From assembly GCA_030340625.1 (NCBI GenBank), contig JAOPHQ010000596.1, positions 1 to 64,000 of the forward strand: 64,000 nt of DNA, given 5' to 3'. The notes under the pieces were generated by a model. That model was not told the origin of the DNA, searched no databases, and worked only from the letters and a program-made list of their open reading frames with translations. The position numbers and the translations under genes are program-made. Below, piece by piece: positions 38,270-48,798 of this stretch. This stretch comes from Merluccius polli. Taxonomy: Eukaryota > Chordata > Actinopteri > Gadiformes > Merlucciidae. Position 1 is the stretch's first letter. Each line of letters starts with the position of its first letter.

Positions 38270-38410
38270 GGATATCCAGCAGTCAGTGTGAAGCTATTAG
38301 CACTCAAGGGCCCCGTGGTGGTGTTGCAGGGCCAGGGGCCTCCCTGGAGCACAGTATGGTATACAACACACCCGTACAGCCCCCCCCCCCCCTCTCTCTC
38401 TCTCTCTCTG
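38270..38410 (+). repeat. Duplicated block, copy A, followed by C-run and CT-run
   Basis: About 112 bp from GGATATCCAGCAGTCAGTG to ACACACCCGTACAG, then a C tract and (CT)n. It is roughly 92% identical to 41366-41475, same orientation and same C-then-CT tail. A 2-bp difference between copies would shift any frame, so it is not a conserved coding exon. Confidence 0.85.
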
Positions 38411-39262
38411 TTCTATCCCACTCTCTCCCTCTCCCAAATCACAGAGAGATCGGTCCAGCCCAGACCACCATCACCATCATTTTCAAATTAAACAGCCGTC
38501 CGTGATGCGCTGTGACAGGTCCAAGGAGTATCCCAGTCCAAGCTTTGATTCGAGACGCAGCATTTGTTCCGTGCATCATCCCGCCTCTGTCTCTATGCGT
38601 TCCCCCTGCACCACAGGCCTCGACAGCAGTGACAGGTTGGCTTGTACGCTCAGCTGGAGGACCCAGCTCTCTTGCAGAGCTGAGGAGAGCAGAAAGAATG
38701 AAGGCAGGCAGCGACAGAAAAGTAGAAACAGACCACCATGTGGAAATATGGATGACGTTAAATGTGAATGCATTACTTTTCGGTATATATGAACAGCGGG
38801 TATTTACATGAAATGCGATATATTACCTTTGCGATAAGATGATCTGCATAGATTCATGTGGGGACTTGAAAGACAATCTCAATGGAAGAAACTCTTACTC
38901 TTCACATTCTGTTCCTTCTTGTGACCTCAAACCGGCCCCTGCCACACATTTCCCTTGATGACCTGATCTTACATCGGACCGATGAATGAACGGGCTGAAC
39001 TGCGAGGAAGCACCTGGTATCCATTTAGCGTTTTGGTGTTATTGTGTTTGGGCAGCGAGCGCGGGAGATATGCTTGGAGGAGGCGTCCACGGTCAGCTGA
39101 CAACCTGGCCCAGTGTAACGGAAAACATGGAAAGCTCTAGAAGTGATACAAGATGGCGTTAGGAAGTCACATATCTGTGTTGTAGTTCACCATGAAGCTT
39201 AGTCATGGCTTACATGGAGGGAGGTCAAGATATCAGGTGAAGAGGATAGTTTATAATCCCAC
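38411..39262. other. Unique DNA, no gene seen
   Basis: GC-moderate unique sequence; the frames near 38500-38810 are of chance length. Confidence 0.45.
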
Positions 39263-39410
39263 ACAAACACACACACACATGAACACGCATACACACACAC
39301 ACACACACACATAAATGCACAACCTTACACACAAGCACACAAACACACACATGTACACATACACACTTGCATGTGCATCCACATCCACATATGCATCATA
39401 TGCACACGCA
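39263..39410. repeat. CA-rich degenerate microsatellite
   Basis: Interrupted ACACAC and CATACA units. Confidence 0.88.
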
Positions 39411-40403
39411 TGAACTACCTTACATTCATTCATTATCCCTGAATTCCTGTCTCACATCCTTCCCATGGTAATATTGTGATTTAGGCTGTATCCTTCTCTG
39501 TCTTGCTGGAAATGTATCTCGCCGTCTTGTGTATCCCAGGAATCTGCTTATCTGATGTTGACTTCCTGAGATCCCACTGGTAAACAGAACTGAAGTCGGC
39601 TGTTCCCGCCTAAAAAAACCTCGGCCAGGTCTCACGGGTGAGCGAGAGAGAGGATGCGGAGAGAGAGGACGGAAGGTGAGGGCAAGAGGAAGGAAAAGAG
39701 AAGGAGACAGAGAGAGAGAGAGATGGCAAGGGAGGAAGTATACAATTAAAAGCTGAAGTCGACCGAAAATTGTTGAATGAAAGGTGAGATCACAGCTTAG
39801 GTTGCCATGTATGTTTCCTGAGGCGCTGCGAAGAAAACAAATCAAAGACAAAAAAGTGAAAAAAAACCCCAAAAATGCAGGAATGGACCAAAATAACGAA
39901 AATGTATACAGTCACATGCAATAACTGTACACAATTATTTTCTCTTATTCTTTTCTCTTCTTCTCTTTGCTTCTCTTCTCTTATATTGACTTCTATTGAC
40001 TTCTCTTCTCTTTTCGCGAGTTTATCTTCTAGTTTTCCTGTCTTCTCTTCTTCTCTATTCTCTTCTCTTCTTATATCTTCTCCAATCCTCGCTCCTCTCC
40101 TGCCTTCTCCTCTCCTGCCTTCTCCTCTCCACTCCTCTTGTTTTCATCCCTTCTCCAAAAAAACCCTCCATTCTCCTCTCCATTAATTCTTTCTATTCCA
40201 TCCTGACTCTCCCCCTCAACACGCCAGCCCATCCCTACAGCTCCTACCCTGTCATCATGACTCATCTCACTGGTGTACTTCAATGTTATTTAAACCCCAG
40301 CCATGGCCACCATTCCAGCTCCAACAAAACACAAAACAACAATCCCAGCGCTCCCAGGCCCACACGAAACCCTTACAGCTGGAGCCCCAGTGGTAACATG
40401 ATA

Positions 40404-40404
<1 letters not shown>
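39411..40404. other. Unique DNA with GA-rich then TCTTC-rich stretches
   Basis: Positions 39640-39725 are purine-rich; 39940-40180 are pyrimidine-rich (TTCTCTTC units). No gene is supported. Confidence 0.6.

Positions 40405-40434
<30 letters not shown>
40405..40434. repeat. Poly(dC) run of 30
   Basis: Uninterrupted run of 30 C. Confidence 0.93.
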
Positions 40435-40436
<2 letters not shown>

Positions 40437-40511
40437 CCCAACTGAAGACACTGCCGGCCTCCCAGTGCGTGTTACGTGGCCTTCTCAAAAATCACTCCCG
40501 AGACCCCCCTA

Positions 40512-40571
40512 TCTCTCTTAGGTTTCTCCTTGGAACAGGAGGCCCTGTTCCAAGGAGAAACCTAAGAGAGA
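40512..40571. repeat. Perfect 28-bp-arm hairpin with 4-nt loop
   Basis: The left arm TCTCTCTTAGGTTTCTCCTT... (40512-40539) is the exact reverse complement of 40544-40571, around the loop AGGC. All 28 pairs match. It could be a recent foldback insertion, a transcribed hairpin or a cloning/assembly snap-back artefact. Confidence 0.92.
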
Positions 40572-41156
40572 GCTAGCTTGTGTCAATTGAGATAAGGCTT
40601 GGCAGGAAGAAAAGGGAGATGGTTGCAACATGCGGTCAGATTTCCACTGGACAGTGTTGGTGTTTGAGTCAGGGAAAGGACAGCAGAAACATGGATCCTA
40701 GAGAATGGCTTGTGACTGGGAAATATTACTGGGTGAGTGGTTGGCTGAGAAAAAAGATGCGATGGGAGGCTTAGTTCGTATTCGGTGCCCGCTAATGCTC
40801 TGCTCTTGAGCAGAGCATTCATTATCTGCTCTTATGTTCTCCCTGTTTATTCAGATAGCACAACTCTTTGAGCTGTGTTTATAGGAAAGTATCTCACGTC
40901 ATCTCACCCTTGAATAAACCCGTACTCTGCAGTGCTTCAGTAGCTAAAAGACAAGAAATGTGTGTGCGTGAAGTGAAGCTACACATGTACATGTAAACAT
41001 ATACAGTATGTGACTTCGTAGGTGCCTGTTCCTTTAAGGAATGACGCGACCCACTGTTTATGACACATCCGAAGGTATTCGGATATGGTTAATACTATTA
41101 TAATAGTGTATATGTATTAATACATACACTATGTGTATATGTTGATTGACGCATTC
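40572..41156. other. Unique DNA with further small hairpins
   Basis: AATGCTCTGCTC-TT-GAGCAGAGCATT at 40794-40819 is a perfect 12-bp stem. AT-rich inverted repeats lie at about 41086-41130. No gene is seen. Confidence 0.6.
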
Positions 41157-41245
41157 TCTCTCTCTCTCTTTCTCTCTCTCTGTCTGTCTGTCTCTCTGTG
41201 TGTCTGTGTCTGTGTCTGTGTCTGTCTGTCTGTCTGTCTGTCGGG
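41157..41245. repeat. CT/CTGT simple repeat
   Basis: CT units, then CTGT and TGTGTC units, passing into a G-rich segment. Confidence 0.9.
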
Positions 41246-41365
41246 TGGGTGGGGGTGGGGGGGGTTAGTGGTGGTCCAGCCCAGCCTGTATCAGCCGCTC
41301 TGCAGCTGTTTGTGTCTGTGGCTCAGCAGTCACACCTCATCTCCCCCTGTTCCAACCTCATCACA

Positions 41366-41474
41366 GGATGCCCAGCAGTCAGTGTGAGGCTATTAGCACT
41401 CAAGGGCCCTGTGGTGGTGTTGCAGGGCCAGGGGCTTCCCTGGAGCAGTATGGTATACAACACACCCCTAGAGC

Positions 41475-41543
<69 letters not shown>
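41366..41543 (+). repeat. Duplicated block, copy B, followed by C-run and CT-run
   Basis: About 110 bp from GGATGCCCAGCAGTCAGTG to ACACACCCCTAGAG, then C12-13 and about 34 CT units. It is the sister of 38270-38410, about 3.1 kb away in the same orientation. Confidence 0.85.
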
Positions 41544-41548
<5 letters not shown>

Positions 41549-41667
41549 CTGGTCCACGCTCCAAAACGACCAGGTGTGCACACATATGGTCCCACACACA
41601 TGCTCCCTCTCACTCTTTCACACTCTATTATGAACACGGCAACAGGCAACACACTGACCGCACATAT

Positions 41668-41669
<2 letters not shown>

Positions 41670-41738
<69 letters not shown>
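41670..41738. repeat. (CA)n microsatellite
   Basis: About 34 CA units; a degenerate CA-rich zone continues to about 41962. Confidence 0.95.
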
Positions 41739-41741
<3 letters not shown>

Positions 41742-41962
41742 CCTACTCCCACACCTGCCCACACATACACTCACCCACACACTCACAAACATGCACCTAC
41801 CCCCCATACATATACAATGCTAATATACTAACATGCAAAAACACATACAGCCTTATGCACATTCACTAACCCACACACACAAACACACACACATAAAGGC
41901 ACACACAGCTTCTCGAACACAGTCTGCAAGATCTCAACACACACACACACTCACACACACAG

Positions 41963-42920
41963 TCAGCGACACCCAGTGAGGGAAACTGAATCGCTGTAGT
42001 GGTGGGAGAGCAGCAAGCGACTGGCTGATTTCTGCATGTGTGTTCATTTCCTGACCATCAATCCCACAGTCCATTTGGCTCAGCGCACGCCACTGATGCT
42101 AACCATGCAATTGGAGGAAACCCAGTATCCATTCCCATAATGCAATTAGCGTCCACCGCAGGAATTACAAAGAGAAGAAGAATATGCTTGTGATTGGCTG
42201 CCACACGATTGCTAATATGACAAATGCTAGTTGATTTTTTTGTGATCAACGTTTTTTATTCGTCACTTTTCAAATATCAATGATGCCATGAATAAAAAAA
42301 CAAAAAAAGGCAAGTTACAGTAGACAATTACCAGACAAAATCACACAAGATCTGCATAAGACAAACAAATTAAAATACATACAATTCCATGCATTCTAGT
42401 CAGATCCACGCAATAATTTGTACAATATGTATAATAAGAGATTGTACATTCAAAATTAAATGCTCAGTTATTTACCTTTTTTTCCTCAGTAAAAAATGTC
42501 CTATCACGATCTATCGCACATTTACACAAGACTCTCTAAAGCAAGACTTCCACTCTCTGCAACTCTGTCACTCAGTAAGAGAAACTGTCTCTGTGTCTCA
42601 GTAATACAGACACAGTTGAACAAACGAATGCGTTGCCAGTACTTAATATGCCTTTTCATTAGCAGATGTAGAAGTATTCTCCCATCATTCTTAATTCATT
42701 AGTACAGTTTAATTACTTTGCTTTCCGTGTAATTTAATGTTAAGTATCCATTATTCTTAAATGAGTCAGATGATGTGTCAGCAAAGCAAATTCACCCATT
42801 TGTGAATATCTGGAATGCAGAGTGCTGACTACAGGGCTTACACGGCAAGGGCTGGCTAATATTAAACAGCTTCATCTCTTTAATATTAGTCCATAAAGTA
42901 AACACCTCTACTGGCACAGC
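41963..42920. other. Unique DNA, no gene seen
   Basis: AT-rich sequence without supported features. Confidence 0.5.
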
Positions 42921-42945
42921 TTGTGTGTGTGTGTGTGTGTGTGAG

Positions 42946-43003
<58 letters not shown>
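42921..43003. repeat. Compound (GT)n-(GA)n microsatellite
   Basis: GT units to about 42953, then about 25 GA units. Confidence 0.95.
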
Positions 43004-43004
<1 letters not shown>

Positions 43005-43066
43005 ACTTGTGGGTGTGAGTGTGTCATTGAGGGCAGCATGCCAGGAGACAAAAGACACAATTAATG

Positions 43067-43068
<2 letters not shown>

Positions 43069-43128
<60 letters not shown>
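43069..43128. repeat. (TG)30 microsatellite
   Basis: Uninterrupted TG run of about 60 bp. Confidence 0.95.
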
Positions 43129-43130
<2 letters not shown>

Positions 43131-43422
43131 AAGACCAGGTCAGGGTGTCCTCAACTAACCAGCCCTTAAGGTCCTCAATTGACCATTTAAGAGAGATTCT
43201 GGGGGGAAAAAAATGAGATGGCATTTTCACCGCCGTCAGAGTTACAGGGCCTGTAAAACCTCCTCAAAATTATTATGGTAATGGCCATTACCCTTGACTT
43301 GTAGGAGATAATATGTTGAGATTGAGCCAAAAGGAGACTCTCCACACCTCTATAGAGCAGTGCTGTTACACACTGTTGGGGCCGTGGTTTATGTTTTGTC
43401 TTGATCCAGAATGCACATTATT

Positions 43423-44280
43423 TAAGGGGACCAGATTTCTGAAGTGAAAAATGGGGACATTTTTAGTTTTGCGGTTCATAGATCAACAAAATATCTGATG
43501 TTATTATTTCTGAAATAAAAAAAGGGGACATATTCACATTTTGCCTATTCTTATCATGGTAAATGTAGTACTGTAGTAAAGGATTGGGCATTACATGCCC
43601 AATGGTTTACTATGATGTGTTTTAAGCATTGAAAAAACAGCCAAAAACAATCCAAAGTAGGCTACTTGAATCGTCTCTCTAATCGTTCTATATTGTAGCC
43701 TACTGTTTATGATTGGTTATGCCTGCTTTATGGTGTAAAGTCGATAAATAGACCCCTGTGTAGCGAGATCGCATCACAATCTATCAGATAGACATGAGAC
43801 TAATTACCAATTGTCTCGAAAGTAATATTCATGAGCAAGCTATACCTTTGGCATTTACAAATTTATTGTTTTATTTGTAAAATTCTATTTTCTTAAAAAC
43901 GGGGAAAGTTCCCAGGACAGATCCAGCCGGGGACAGGCCACCTGAAACAGAGACTGTCCCCGGAAAAAGGGGACGTCCCTAAAGCCATGACCCCTATCCT
44001 GACCAGACCGCCCCGTTTTCCAGGGACAGTCCCCGATGACGGTGTGATGCGAGCCTACTAAACTGGGGTCTATCTATCGCATAAGCAGGCATGAATGATG
44101 ACAAACAATTACCATTACCAACATTTGACTTGATAAGAATAGGCAAAATGTGAATGTGTGAAAATGTGAAAATGTCCCTTTTTTGTCTTTCAGAAATAAA
44201 AACATCAGATATGTTGTTGATATATGGACCGCCAAACTACAAATGTCCCCATTTTTCATTTCAGAAATCTGGTCATCTTA
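43423..44280. mobile_element. Foldback DNA element with long terminal inverted repeats
   Basis: The ends TAAGGGGACCAGATTTCTGA and (reverse complement of the right end) TAAGATGACCAGATTTCTGA begin arms that stay similar for roughly 150 bp. Both contain ATGGGGACA, ATCTGATGTT and ACATTTTGCCTATTCTTATCA. A second inner pair (GCCTGCTT, ATAGACCCC, CGCATCAC) lies at about 43727-43786 and 44041-44092. The centre carries repeated GGGACAGTC/GGGGACA motifs. There is no coding capacity. I found no clear target duplication, so the superfamily is open. Confidence 0.72.
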
Positions 44281-44299
44281 CCCTAACCAATTTCATTTC

Positions 44300-44527
44300 C
44301 AAACAATGACATGTAGGGCTGCCAACCCTCCAGGGGCTGCGCTTTGGCCGCCCTGATCGGGCCTATACAAAACCAATGAACACTGAAAAAAGTATGAACA
44401 TTTTTATAAATGAATAATACAAAAATTAATTTCTAAAATCTATTATTATTGTTTATTTTAGTTTTTTTGGGTGCCAATCAGAGCTAGGGCGTGGCCCCAG
44501 ATGCCGCTATGGGCCGGCCGCCACTGC
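44300..44527 (-). mobile_element. Possible hAT element fragment with one recognisable end
   Basis: The right end ATGGGCCGGCCGCCACTG, read in reverse, is CAGTGGCGGCCGGCCCAT, a common hAT terminus. I could not find a matching left end or an 8-bp duplication, so the element is probably truncated. Confidence 0.35.
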
Positions 44528-45848
44528 GTCTGCAAGCCAGATGAGTCTGAGTTGAGATGTTCGGGGTCTGTTTACATACCTGATAATACTGGAGGGATTT
44601 GTTTTCAGCGAGGGCTTGTTGAAAGTCCTAGCCATGCTTTTTATTATCAATAATCGCAATTGATTCACAGACGTGTACATTAACAAAGCCAGATATCTTT
44701 TGTAGTCTGTGCACATGCTCTTAGGAACAGATAACAAAAACCCAAGCCAATACTTTGTCTTTCCTGCCTCTTCTCTTCTCAATTCCCAGACATCCTTCAT
44801 GCAGATTTGAAGCAAAACATAAAAAAGGGGAGTTGGGCTAATTTCCACTTCCTTATCAATTACAAAAAACAGTGATTCAGTGTAGTTGTTCAACTTGGAA
44901 ATCAATTTGTTCCTGTCCAGGTCAACTGGTACAGAATGGTTCAATTCCTACCTGGGGCCACCCATCCTAAGAATAAAAGTGCCCACCAAATGGCATATGT
45001 AGGCCTATTTGTTTACTTGCTTACGATAAAAGTATCAGTATCCGTTTAAGCTTAAAGCCCAAAGCACACAGAGAGCGAATTTGGCTTCATATTTGTAGCA
45101 CAACCAAAAAATAAATAAAATCATATTGTTTTTAACAGAGCAAAGCCCACAGATTCTAGCAGGGTTGTATTTTTTCATAGTATATTTGCAAAACATTATT
45201 TTGTGTCTGATTTTAAAACATGAATGGACAGGAGTTCCAGGAATACATCATGCAACCTCAATTCATTAATTAAAATGCTTTGTACAACATAGTAATGGTG
45301 TTTGAATTGCTTTTCTCCTCAGAAAATACAAAAAAACATAACAGTTTAGTATGCTCCCTCAAAGCTGTGCAAATAAATAGTCTGGTAATAATGAATTGTG
45401 GGACTGTTCCAGCCAATCAGCGGGCTCTATTAAAAGACAATTTAAACCGTACGAGGCCTTTCTGAAAAATTAACACGTCTCATCTGTTTATCTTTCCTGT
45501 CCGTAATCGTCTTCTGCACCTGGTATTAACTATAGGAGCCACTTCAGCCTTTATCTGCAATTAGCATAACTTATGGAACAGCGTTACATTGTGTTATGCT
45601 TGCGGTGGCATTCATGAGAGCCAGTTTGGTAGAGAGTGGGTCTAGGATGAGAATGCACTGCTGTTATGTTTGTGTTTCACACACTGGCCGCTTTCCAGAC
45701 CAGCGTGACTACCGTGAAGGACATGGTGAGTATTAATATGTGGGCTACTCTCCGTCTTCCTACTGGTCTTCATGAACACTGACACGCGTTGTACATGTGC
45801 CCTCACACAAATACAGACTTAGAAGTTGTATAGTCTGTAGTGCTTAGG
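44528..45848. other. Unique DNA, no gene supported
   Basis: A minus-strand open frame of over 100 codons (within 44560-44950) ends at a donor-like CAG|GTATGT near 44570-44578, but its upstream acceptor is poor and its length is not beyond chance. Confidence 0.4.
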
Positions 45849-45982
45849 TAAGGGATAATCCATGACGAGGTGTGGATGTATTGAAAAATAATGCACTTTG
45901 CGGAGGTGAACCCCTTTTTCTTAGCGTCCGCGTCGTGCATTATTTTTCGATACATGCACAGCTCGTCATGGATTATCCCTTA
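45849..45982. mobile_element. Small near-palindromic foldback (MITE-like) element
   Basis: Starts TAAGGGATAATCCATGACGA and ends with its exact reverse complement. The arms of about 50 bp share TGTATTGAAAAATAATGCAC / TGTATCGAAAAATAATGCAC, and the similarity continues weakly into the centre. It abuts the 5' end of the second SINE copy. Confidence 0.8.
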
Positions 45983-46150
45983 CGTAACGCACAGCCGAAA
46001 AGGTTCTGGGTTCGAACCCCAATCTCCGCAGTCTACCTGTAGGTATCCCTCAGAAAGATGTCTAACCCCCACCCTCATACCCCTATGACTTGTATCTGAA
46101 AAATACCAATATAAAAATTGCTTTGAATAGGCATTTGGCTAAATGACTAG
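45983..46150 (+). mobile_element. tRNA-derived SINE, copy 2, 5'-truncated
   Basis: Shares AGGTTCTGGGTTCGAACCCC, the GTCTACCTGTAGG segment and the GGCTAAATGAC tail region with copy 1 at 6438-6650. The B box GGTTCGAAC is at 46009-46017. The A-box part is missing; the foldback element at 45849-45982 ends where the SINE head should be. Confidence 0.78.
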
Positions 46151-46991
46151 TAGTAAAAAGTTTCCCATATAAATCACATTTTCATCAAGATTTGTACGGC
46201 CTGCATATATTTGAATGTGTAAACATGTTATTTTTCTTTGTTATTTAGATGTTGTGTTGCAATCGTGGAAGTGGTTTAAAATCGGAGTTCATGTCTGCCC
46301 ACAGCGAGTAGGGGGGGGGGGGGCAGCCCCTGTCCTACTGCACACACAACCTCCCTAATAGTCCCTCTTCCGCTGGCCCTGGCACTGTTTAAAACCCTGG
46401 AGCCACTATCACTTACAGATGTCTCCCGTGGGATGTTATGAAGTCCAACAAGAGAGGGAGGCGACTTATCTCATAATAAAAGCAAGTTGGCACGAGAGAC
46501 GCCTGGAAGGTGGGGAATAATATTATTTCTATCTCCTAGAAGGACTAGGAGTCTTCTGTAAAACCTCCAAAAAACAGCGAAAAAACACCGAAGGACTAGG
46601 AGTCTTCCAGGACAGTCCACGAGGAGGTGTTTCCTAACATCTCCCCCAGAATGCATGCTTCTTGTGAACAGTTTACTGTTTCTGTTTTTCAGACTTGTAT
46701 GTATGCTTGGAGATGAACATAGCAAGTCTAACCCTAACCCTAACCCATTATCATTTTTAGAGAGGGCCCTATCTATCTCTAGGCCAATCCTTTCATCCTC
46801 AACTTCAAGGTCCTCATTTGAAAGGACTTTTTTGAATCGTTGAGCCTGAGATAACCACGATATGATATGATACGATAACATTGATCCCTAAAAGGGAAAC
46901 TAGATGCCACCGCATACCACTCAGTTGGGAGACAATGGCACACACATACAAAATGTACACTACAGCTCTAAGAAAAAACAACTGTGAATAA

Positions 46992-46992
<1 letters not shown>
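46151..46992. other. Unique DNA with G13, a 51-bp-spaced duplication and a telomere-like motif
   Basis: G13 at 46311-46323. GAAGGACTAGGAGTCTTC occurs at 46539 and 46590. TAACCC is repeated three times at about 46729-46746. No gene is supported. Confidence 0.65.
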
Positions 46993-47065
<73 letters not shown>

Positions 47066-47066
47066 C

Positions 47067-47110
<44 letters not shown>

Positions 47111-47120
47111 TTAATAATAA
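46993..47120. repeat. Compound (AAT)n-(AAC)n-(AAT)n microsatellite
   Basis: AAT units to about 47028, AAC units at 47029-47066, then AAT units again to about 47120. Confidence 0.95.
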
Positions 47121-47450
47121 CTCCCAATTCTGTTTTCTCAGACTGATATGTTAGTTAATCATTTATTTTGTGAAGCACAGTGGAAAATAGTGATTCCATG
47201 CTTATTTACCCATTCAAAAAGCCTCTAAAGGGAGAAATGTTCCCAAGAAATAGTATCAAATTGTCCCAATGAGTGTGATCCTTATCATGCTGGCTCCAGT
47301 CCCCATGATGCAGACAAATCAGGACCAAAGAATACAGCATCAGAGGAATCAGTGCATTTGGCTTTCACCGTAAACAATGCGGCATCGATAAGAAGGAGGT
47401 ATTTCCACCGGCTTTTTGTTTGGACTTTGAAGACTATAAATGGGGTTTAA
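47121..47450. other. Unique DNA, no gene seen
   Basis: No supported feature. Confidence 0.5.
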
Positions 47451-47562
47451 TTGCGTGTTTGTGTGCGTGTTTGTGTGCGTGTTTGTGTGCTTGTTTGTGT
47501 GTGTGTGTGTGTGTGTGTATGTGGTATGTGTGTGTGTGTGTATTGGGGGGGGGGGGGGGGGG
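47451..47562. repeat. GTGTTTGTGTGC repeat, (GT)n and poly(dG) 18
   Basis: About three TGCGTGTTTGTG-type 12-bp units, then GT units, then G18 at 47545-47562. Confidence 0.9.
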
Positions 47563-48547
47563 TGGTATTTATAGCCACATAAGTTATTCTTCTGCTCTCT
47601 GCATTCCTTTGTAGTGTGTCTGCAGGAGGAGCGCCTGGGCTTTTTGGGGCGGCGAGGTCTCAATAACTGTTAGGACTGCTGTGGTAGAGCGAGGGACGGG
47701 AGGGAGAGAGAGATAGAGCGAGAGACAGAAGGAAAGAGACGAGAGGGTAAAAGGCAAATACAGTGGGAATGAGAGAAAATCGTCACAATTTGACAGCCCA
47801 ACTGAAGTCGACGTTTAATATATTGCTTTAACTTTTTACTCTCCCAAGACAACCGCAGTGTCTCTTTTTTTCTCGCCAGTTGCTTCCCAAGAAAAGAAGT
47901 AGCACTTGAAATAGAAAAAAATGAGAAATAATAAACGGCAAAGGAAATGTTTTTGGGAAGTTTCTGAAGTTTTATTTCAGATGGACAGGATGAAACAGAG
48001 AGGGCCGCAGCAATGAGGACACATCTTCTCCTCTCTTGTTCCGCCTGTCTTTCAGTTCTCTGTTTCTCATCTTCAAAGGGCCGCTCCTCAGGCTCCTGTG
48101 ATCACCTGTCCCTCCGCTGCTCTCTCCCACTCCCCGCACTGGCTCTCTCTTCCCTCTACACACACTACGCCAGCCTGGACTCACTGCACACACTGTCTCC
48201 TTCTCTATCACTCTCTTGCTTTATCTCTCCTACTCCCCCTCTAGCTCACCCTTTCTTTCACCTTTTCTGGTTACGTCTGAAAGAGAGAAAAAAAAACAAC
48301 AACTCGATCTTTCTCTTGTTCTTACTCCTACCTCTCTATCTCTGTTTCTCTCACTCCTACCTCTCTCTCAATCTATCTTCCTCCAGCTAACTCCTTCTCT
48401 CAATTCCTCACTTTTCTGTCTGATAAACCCCCAACCGTATCTCTCTCTCTCTTCATCTAACATCTGATTCTTCTCCTTTCGTGGTTGTCATTTTTCTTTC
48501 AGGAAGAAAAAAACACCTCTTCTGTTCTCTTCCCACTCCCACTCCCG

Positions 48548-48548
<1 letters not shown>
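47563..48548. other. Unique DNA, pyrimidine-rich in the second half
   Basis: GA-rich at 47690-47745 and pyrimidine-rich at 48010-48540. The Ser/Leu-rich frames are products of this composition. Confidence 0.6.
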
Positions 48549-48632
<84 letters not shown>

Positions 48633-48798
48633 TCTCTCTTTCTCTTCATCTCTCCCTTTATCTCTCTCTCTCTCTCTGTCTCTCTAACTCCTACTCTCTT
48701 CCATGGTATCTATCTTTCCATTTGAAAACCTCCTCCTCCTCCTCCTCCTCCTCCTCCTCCTCCTCCTCCTCCTCCTCCTCCTCCTCCTCCTCCTCCTC
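48549..48798. repeat. (CT)n followed by (TCC)n
   Basis: CT units at 48549-48690 with minor interruptions, then about 23 CTC units at 48729-48798. The plus strand is almost purely pyrimidine for 250 bp. Confidence 0.95.

Noticed and set aside
38280..38400. Shared peptide in the two duplicated blocks (38270 and 41366) taken as a coding repeat
   Set aside because: A 2-bp difference between copies shifts the frame, and C/CT tracts follow directly.
44990..45560. ATTA-rich non-repetitive stretches as conserved enhancers
   Set aside because: No cross-species alignment is available, and TAATTA cores are expected in AT-rich DNA.
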